From NCBI GenBank assembly GCA_963576565.1, contig OY755044.1, positions 40,011,235-40,075,234 on the forward strand: a stretch of 64,000 bases of DNA, written 5' to 3'. How positions within the stretch are numbered: the stretch's first letter is position 1; every line of letters starts with the position of its first letter. Both the position numbers and the translations under genes were made by a program. Shown here one piece after another: positions 58,518 to 64,000 of this stretch. Origin of the DNA: Aspidapion aeneum (Eukaryota; Arthropoda; Insecta; Coleoptera; Brentidae). The notes beneath the pieces are model-generated. The model did no database searches and had not been told where the DNA came from. It saw only the letters and a program-made list of their open reading frames with translations.

Positions 58518-58800
58518 GGAACTCTCCTACTTCTATAAGCCCGTCGACACCGACTACATTTGCAGTAAGAGTAATTTCTCAGGAATGCACCTCTGCACCG
58601 ACCTCCCACCATTCGTGAACGGTACAAGGGAGTGCAACCTCACCTATTATGAAAAAAGGCTGCCTCAGTACATCAACAATGATGAGTACTGCATCAACTG
58701 GCACTTGTATTATACCACTTGTAGTGATAATAATCCCAACCCGTTTCAGAATACGATTTCGTTTGATAACATTGGGTTAGCGTGGATTGCAATATTTTTG
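58518..58800 (+). CDS. Ca-alpha1T: Exon of a T-type voltage-gated calcium channel alpha-1 subunit
   Basis: Between an acceptor (TTTTTGTCTTCAG, AG at 58516-58517) and a donor (GTAAGT at 58801) lies a 283-bp exon. It opens with one base of a split codon and then 94 codons, ending on a codon boundary. It reads ELSYFYKPVDTDYICSKSNF at the start, a cysteine-rich middle (CTDLPPFVNGTRECNLTYY) and CINWHLYYTTC...NPFQNTISFDNIGLAW then IAIFLV at the end. The C-x-NW-x-x-YY-x-x-C and FDNIG-x-AW-x-AIF-x-V pattern is the S5-pore loop of repeat I in Cav3 channels. The exon covers the extracellular turret with three N-glycosylation sequons (NFS, NGT, NLT) and the first pore helix; the selectivity-filter glutamate should be in the next exon. 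In the plasma membrane these channels pass low-voltage-activated calcium currents. No other exon of this gene was found in the window, so both flanking introns are long. Confidence 0.92.
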
Positions 58801-58809
58801 GTAAGTTAA

Positions 58810-59235
58810 GTTAGCCCACGAAGTATATAGTTGCTATAGGCTATATACTTTGTGGTAAGCATATTAATCTTTTAGTGTTATATCATTTAAAGGTGTATAC
58901 TTATAAAGCGAACGAAGCCAAACGAACGCTATCGAATCCATTCATTCCAATAGTGTGTATGTATGTAGGGTGTCCCAAAAAGATAGAAAAAAACACTCTG
59001 ACTGAAACTCGTAGACAACGATTAAGTAGAAACAAAATTTCGGACTATTTATTTCAAACATGATATTTCGGTAAGTAAAAAATCTCTAACCTTTTTCAAG
59101 TGTAAACTAAAGAATCCAGTCTATAGACTACTACTTATACTACTTGGTGTGCAGTCAGGTTTGACGGCCCCCGCTTTTTAATCATAAGACGCTTATTTTT
59201 CTTAAGGAGTAGTTTCCATATGTTTGGTTGACTGA
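58810..59235. other. Intron sequence after the calcium-channel exon
   Basis: No exon recognised. TAGGGTGTCCCAAAAAGATA at about 58967 resembles a CAGGGTGTCCCA-type MITE end without a partner. Confidence 0.5.
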
Positions 59236-59239
59236 AAAC

Positions 59240-60070
59240 TTTATTCTGCATTATAAACTTCAATAAACTTTCGTTTTCGCCAATTCCTTATGCAAAACTT
59301 TAGCTTCAGACCACTGAATCCTGTGATCATTTTACTCTCACCTGAAGAAGGTGTTTCGTTTCACCTACATATGATTCACATTCCTTATTATTTGAGGGAT
59401 TTTCTGGTTTTTGTTTAGTAACAAAACTCCTTATGGTATATTTCCCGATGAAAATACTGTTTTAATATTATAGTGTGGCTATTCGCCTTATTTTTTCTGA
59501 AATCGCTTAAACATATGGAATTTAATAACACACAACGGATTATTATTTTAAGAATTTGCTACCTTAGATTTGTTTTTAATTTTAGAGATCATCGTTGAGC
59601 TTATTAATTTCTCGGAATAACCATTCTGTAGTAAGTCCTTTTTAATATTGTAATTTCTGTGGTTAATTCTTAATTACTACAAATATTTACGGCTCTTAAA
59701 TACTAACTTCTTATAACTCCTTGTTTTGTAGCAACAGAATGATTAGACTTAAAATTTAGGTACTGTAATGTGTTTATAATATGTTTCCTATACAGTGGTT
59801 TGAATGTTTCTGTCTAATCATTTGACAAGAACATGCAGGAAAGATAAGGCCGAATCTTTTTCAATTTTCATTGTACATTTGATTGTTGGTCGAATACCGT
59901 TCAGATGGTGTAGTGTAGAAAATTCTGTAGTTCGTCATCATTTTCCGGCCATATAATAAATGTATCATCCATGTATCGTAGCCATAGTTTTAGCTTGAAT
60001 CTTGCTGTGTTGATCGCATGGTCCTTGAACCACTTCATGTAGATGTTTGCTACCCCTGGTGTATCATCAG
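59240..60070 (-). pseudogene. Penelope-like element: reverse transcriptase and GIY-YIG remnant
   Basis: Minus-strand reading from 60070 gives NIYMKWFKDHAINTARFKLK, LWLRYMDDTFIIWPENDDEL and QNFLHYTI. This is the Penelope-type RT with its Y-M-D-D catalytic motif at 59964-59975. It is followed, after stops and shifts, by MKIEKDSALSFLHVLV, PLYRKHIINTLQYLNFKSNH, and QNGYSEKLI. Farther on (about 59390-59330) CESYVGETKHLL resembles the Y-x-G-x-T core of the GIY-YIG endonuclease that follows RT in these elements. Several stops and frameshifts make it inactive, and the RT N-terminus is missing. ACTAACCGAAACGTCG just upstream at about 60108-60123 is a string often seen near Penelope ends. It lies in the intron after the channel exon, in the opposite orientation. 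Confidence 0.8.
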
Positions 60071-60289
60071 TTTGTAATTTATTTTAGACAGTAACGGTTA
60101 GAGAAACTTACTAACCGAAACGTCGTGTTTAAAACAAATAAAGAAAATGGAAGTCAAAAATTTTATTTCCACAAAAAAAACTGATTGAAGCGAGCGAAGC
60201 TCGATTTTTAAAAGAAGTTAAAAGGTCAAATTAAATTTTACACACATTGGTGCACTTTTTGTCCGCCATTTTACGAATAAAATGTTATT

Positions 60290-60990
60290 TTTTTTCTGGA
60301 TGAAAAGTGACGGATCAGGGATACAATTTAAAAATTATGTTAAAAGTAATACCTTTCATCAAAGGTATAATATAGTCATAAAAAGTAAACAATTCGAATG
60401 TAAAGTGACATACCAGGAGTAAAAAGTAATAATCAAGATAAAAAGTGACATATAAACAGGTAAAAGTATTTCATAGACCTATCGGGAATAAAGTGATAGA
60501 TTTAAATCCGAGGCGAAAAGTTTGTGAACTGACTGAAAGGAGGGCTACATTTCGCTGAAGGATTAAAAGGAAATTTAGTCACGTGGTTTATTAACTATTT
60601 TATGCACTTAGTATAGAAAAAATACTTTAAAAGAAAAATAACGAATCGTTATTTACCAAAACTCCATATTAATTGCATTTAGCGATACTCTAGATATAAA
60701 ATATCATCCTATAGGCTATATACTTTGTGTGAACAGTATTTCATAGTTAGGGATGATATTACTTAACTACAAATCTAGGTATCTTAACAAGTAAGTTTTT
60801 AATTCCTAAGAATGAAAAGGGTCCCTCTAGGCTCTAAAACTAGGGACTGAAGTGCATAAAAAAGAAAAATCCAAACAAAAACTAAAATCTCCAAAAATAG
60901 CATATAAAACCCCTTAATAAAAGTGTATTTTTTCGATTCGGGATATAAATTGTTGCTTTTATCCCTTGGTAAGTATATAATATACTATTA
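60290..60990. repeat. Dispersed repeat rich in AAAAGTGACA / GGATAAAA strings
   Basis: GGATGAAAAGTGACGGATCA, GTAAAGTGACATACCAGGAG, GATAAAAAGTGACATATAAA and GGGAATAAAGTGATAG follow each other at irregular spacing of 40-90 bp. The block closes with TTATCCCTTGGTAAGTATAT at 60958-60977. Similar strings occur at 37770-38130, 30050-30140 and 29097-29172. Irregular spacing suggests an old element with subterminal motifs rather than a satellite. Confidence 0.45.
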
Positions 60991-61268
60991 CATCCTATTC
61001 TATTGCCATTTCCTGTTTTTATCTTTTGTTCCTTTTATATTTTTAAACACCTTTAAAGACGAGCTATTCGAGAACTGAAATGCTTTCTACTGTAAACGCT
61101 TAATGTGGCCACTTAACGTTTAAGTGTTTCATGTAGCTATGTATGTAGCTACATATACGTTTCTCGTTTACAGTATTATAACCAACACAAATCGAGATCA
61201 GTATTATATAAATAATTTTTTAGTTATGTTCACTATTTAGCTATGGGTATAATTAAAGATTCATATTA

Positions 61269-61538
61269 GAGAATTATTGAAATACAGCCAGGCTATAATT
61301 GTGCCAGGCACTATTTTGACACATTCACATTGAAAACTGACAGTTGACCCTTCAAGATTGACATACCGAATTTAAAACTTTCGTCGTTTATTTCAATTAA
61401 TAAAAGAAGGCACTATTTATTCCGGTTCATATAGTAAACAAAGGCCGTGTGTTGAAGGATCACAGCTGATATTACAATGTGAAGGTGTCGAAATTGTGCC
61501 TGGCACTATTATAGCCTGGCTTTATTTCAATATTTCTC
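61269..61538. mobile_element. 270-bp MITE with ~65-bp terminal repeats and TA flanks
   Basis: GAGAATTATTGAAATACAGC, CAGGCTATAATTGTGCCAGG and CACTATTTTGACAC at the left are matched by the complement of the right end with about seven differences. TA lies on each side (61267-61268 and 61539-61540). No coding capacity. Confidence 0.8.
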
Positions 61539-61544
61539 TATTAT

Positions 61545-62830
61545 AAGGCCTTGGTTTAAGAAAGGTTTTATTTTTTTTTGACAATACACTTTTTTACAAC
61601 CCCTCTTGTAAGTATTCTTTACTATTTTGTTTCTTGTATGTTCATCCTTTCTTCTTCTTTGGTATTATTATTTTTATAAATTAATTAAAAAGAAATCGAT
61701 TTAATATAAATTAATGTTTTGATAAATTTAACATTTCAGATTTGAAAAAAATTTTGGTGTTATCATCCTTTATAAATCAAAATATGTCTAACAGATATAT
61801 GATCCCTTTACGCTCATGTATTGCCGTTTTCAGCCCTATTGTTGTCTAAAATAGAAGAACCAAGTGAATTCATGACCTAGATTTGCCCAAATAGCTAACT
61901 AGATCATCCGACTTTCTTAAAAAATAACATCCCTACGACAAAATGTCTTTTTAACTTTTCGGTGGAAAATCAAATTTCCTTTTAAACGGTATGTTACAAA
62001 ATGTGATAGAAATATGGCTAACCCTCCAGGGACGTCCGTATATTAGAGTCACTATCAAAACTTACCAAAAAAACATTTTTCTCAAATTCTTTGCAAACCG
62101 AAGGTCTGTAAGATAGAATAAGGTAAAAAGTATTTTTTTTCCTCATAAGATTATTTTTTATTCAAAAATAGATAAAATATGTAACAAAAATTGATTATTT
62201 TGATTATTTTTGAAACTTAATTTTTATAAGTACGCCCCTGGAGGCTTACCTCCGACATAAACCCTGCATTATATTATAGCTTTAAAAAGAAAATTATATT
62301 TTTTACAATAAAGTATAATACATATTTTGTTCCAAAAAGTGTAGTTTTTGAGAAAATTGTATAAAACATGTTTTTTCGAAATAATCCGAATTTACGGACG
62401 CCACTAACGAGTGACTTACTTTTTCTAACCTTATTAAAGGGAATTTTGATCTCCACAAAAAAGTATATTTCGCAATTTTCAATAAAAAGGTTAGTTTTCG
62501 AGAAAATTAAATAAAACTAAAAAAAAGTGTTTTTTTTAGGGACATTTGGATTCAGCGGGCTCAAATTAGGGGGAAATGGTCTGTTGCTAAAAATAAATAT
62601 GATTTGCTTCTAGAAAGAAAACGGAGAGCCTTTTCAAATTTTTTGTAGCATAAATCCAATGATCTCGTCTTTGGAGATTGTTGCATAAATCTAATTCTTT
62701 GTTGCTAAGCATATGTCACTGGTAAAGAAAAATAGGTTAAATTCCTTGTATGCATTAAAACTTTTTTTAATTAATTCTCGCTCTCTAGGGAAGGGTGGGG
62801 TGAGTTTGGCCACGGGGAGGTATTCGGCAA
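61545..62830. other. No recognised gene
   Basis: AT-rich sequence. GGACGTCCGTATATTAG near 62030 and TTTACGGACGCCAC near 62390 could be distant inverted ends, but the match is too short to call. Nothing coding. Confidence 0.4.
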
Positions 62831-62839
62831 GGATTTTCG

Positions 62840-63027
62840 CAGTGATGGATCCTGGATTTCCTGGGGAGGCCAAAGTGCCAACAAACTATTTATTTTTGTG
62901 GCTTTTAAAATTTTCCGCCAAAAGGTGTTGTAAAAAGAATGTTGTAAACTTAAGATTTTGTTAACAAATTTAAATAAATGTGGTTTTTGTCTAGAAGAGC
63001 GGGCTTTGCCTCCTGGATCCGCTACTG
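62840..63027. mobile_element. hAT-type MITE, 188 bp
   Basis: The ends CAGTGATGGATCCTGG and CAGTAGCGGATCCAGG (right as complement) are flanked by GATTTTCG at 62832-62839 and 63028-63035, an exact 8-bp duplication. No coding capacity. Confidence 0.9.
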
Positions 63028-63035
63028 GATTTTCG

Positions 63036-63288
63036 GTAGCTATCATGTCAGTTTAATCGCATACGATTTTTACGATTTTCACGTGCCTGATCTAATATAC
63101 TACCGTAAAAAATATAATATATTTTAATAAAAACTTTTAGAATGAACATGTAGTATTGTGATTATGTGATCGCAAAAGAAATAAATATATTCAACTTTAT
63201 TATGACAGCACAATTATTTTTGTAATGTCCCCGCGCCCGCCGAGAGACTTTAATAACTAAACTCTCCCGATTTTAACGGGCGGCAGAT
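63036..63288. other. AT-rich spacer
   Basis: No gene. A GC-rich patch CCCCGCGCCCGCCGAG at about 63229 and GGGCGGCAGATAAAAGG just before the minisatellite may mark the start of the next repeat. Confidence 0.4.
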
Positions 63289-63525
63289 AAAAGGTCGAAA
63301 GTACAAAAGGTCTACAGTACAAAAGGTCGAAAATACAAAAGGTCGAAAAAATAAGGTCGAAAATACAAAAGGTCGAAAGTACAAAAGGTCGAAAGTACAA
63401 AAGATCAAAAGTACAAAAGGTCGAAAGTACAAAAGGTCGAAAAACAAAAGGTCGAAAGTACAAAAAGTCGAAAATATAAAAGGTCGAAAGTACAAAAGGT
63501 CGAAAGTACAAACGGTCGAAAAAAA
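63289..63525. repeat. 16-bp minisatellite (AAAAGGTCGAAAGTAC)n
   Basis: About 15 units of AAAAGGTCGAAAGTAC with variants (AAATAC, CTACAG) and some shortened units. Its minus-strand translation gives repeated STFCTFDLLYFRPF peptides that are not a gene. The unit reappears in inverted orientation at 63971-64000. Confidence 0.93.
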
Positions 63526-63590
63526 TCGTTAATACAAAATATTAAAAATACCAATTTACCGTATCAAGTCGAATTGACCTGTCCAGTCGT

Positions 63591-63928
63591 GGTGGACCCG
63601 GGGCCGAGGATAGGTTAGGTTACTATCCCAACCTGACCCGGTTAGGTTAGTCTATCAAAAAAAAACTTTCCTAACAAAATCATGGTAGTTTTTTTTTGTA
63701 AACAAACCTAACCTGGACAGGTTGGGTTAGTAACCTAACCGGGTTAACTATCAACTATGTGGTGGACGCGGGGCCGAGGATAGGTTAGGTTACTATCCCA
63801 ACCTGACCCGGTTAGGTTAGTCTATTAAAAAAAAACTTTCCTGACGAAATCAGGGTAGTTTTTTTTGTAAACAAACCTAACCTGGTAAGGTTGGGTTAGT
63901 AACCTAATCGGGTTAACTATCAACTATC
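63591..63928. repeat. ~170-bp tandem duplication with AGGTTAGGTT palindromes
   Basis: Two units start GGTGGACCCGGGGCCGAGGA (63591) and GGTGGACGCGGGGCCGAGGA (63761), spacing 170 bp. Each contains GGTTAGGTTACTATCCCAAC and the inverted GTTGGGTTAGTAACCTAA. The pair is enclosed by GTCGAATTGACCTGTCCAG at the left and its diverged complement CTGGACGGGCAATTCGAC at the right. Confidence 0.9.
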
Positions 63929-63970
63929 CTTGACCCCTGGACGGGCAATTCGACTTGATTCAATCCTTTA

Positions 63971-64000
63971 TTTTTCGACCTTTTGTACTTTCGACCTTTT
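63971..64000. repeat. Inverted copy of the 16-bp minisatellite, cut by the window end
   Basis: TTTTTCGACCTTTTGTACTT and the following bases are the complement of the unit at 63289-63525. The array continues beyond the window. Confidence 0.85.

Noticed and set aside
63250..63511. Long minus-strand frames rich in FRPF/STFCTF
   Set aside because: They are translations of the 16-bp minisatellite, which stays open in more than one frame.
1..64000. CRISPR arrays, bacterial operons, ribosomal RNA genes or intact tRNA genes
   Set aside because: None seen. The tandem arrays present lack the constant repeat/variable spacer pattern, and the one tRNA-like sequence is a SINE head.

Overview
The window looks like an insect nuclear genome. 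It is AT-rich, has almost no long open frames, and carries one conserved animal ion-channel exon with canonical splice sites in a background of transposable elements of typical insect families: BEL/Pao, mariner, hAT, piggyBac-like, Penelope-like and several non-LTR retrotransposons. I cannot name the species. Short AGGTTAGGTT-type strings fit an insect but are weak evidence.

Only two segments look like host-type coding sequence. At 58518-58800 (+) there is an internal exon of a T-type (Cav3) voltage-gated calcium channel, the Ca-alpha1T/CACNA1G family, covering the extracellular loop and start of the pore loop of repeat I. At 35836-35949 (+) there is a short THAP-domain N-terminus, which may belong to a host gene or to a P-like transposon. 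No other exon of the channel was recognised, so at least the sequence around 58.5 kb, and perhaps most of the window, may be intron of that gene.

Layout. 0-5 kb: palindromic repeats, an RNase H remnant of a non-LTR element and a decayed mariner on the minus strand. 5-9.2 kb: small hairpin elements and a nested set in which a hAT element has split a foldback-type repeat. 9.2-13.4 kb: nothing recognisable except one low-confidence repeat. 13.5-18.4 kb: a possible hAT transposase fragment, an internally deleted non-LTR element, a satellite of about 130 bp period, a long-inverted-repeat element, a 120-bp tandem repeat and a second non-LTR 3' end. 19.2-26.0 kb: a structurally complete BEL/Pao element of 6.8 kb with 473-bp LTRs, TCTAT target duplication and gag-protease-RT-RNase H-integrase, broken by three frameshifts and one stop. 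26.5-27.9 kb: a broken ZMYM/DUF4371-type hAT transposase with microsatellites inside it. 28-47.4 kb: mostly non-autonomous DNA transposons, including a near-palindromic element of 1.8 kb, a pogo-like transposase C-terminus and more non-LTR debris. 50-53.5 kb: a tandem duplication, a tRNA-derived SINE and a GC-richer stretch with splice-like signals. 56.6-64 kb: more MITEs, a piggyBac-like element with TTAA ends, the calcium-channel exon, a Penelope-like RT/GIY-YIG remnant and, at the window edge, a 16-bp minisatellite that recurs in inverted orientation.

No undescribed multi-gene system is visible. The most unusual signal is a group of three related elements (728-802, 5792-5847, 29295-30009) with similar ends and 9-bp (one imperfect) target duplications. 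Two of them are almost nothing but the two inverted ends fused into a 56- or 75-bp hairpin. All alignments were made by eye, so identities and exact boundaries are approximate.
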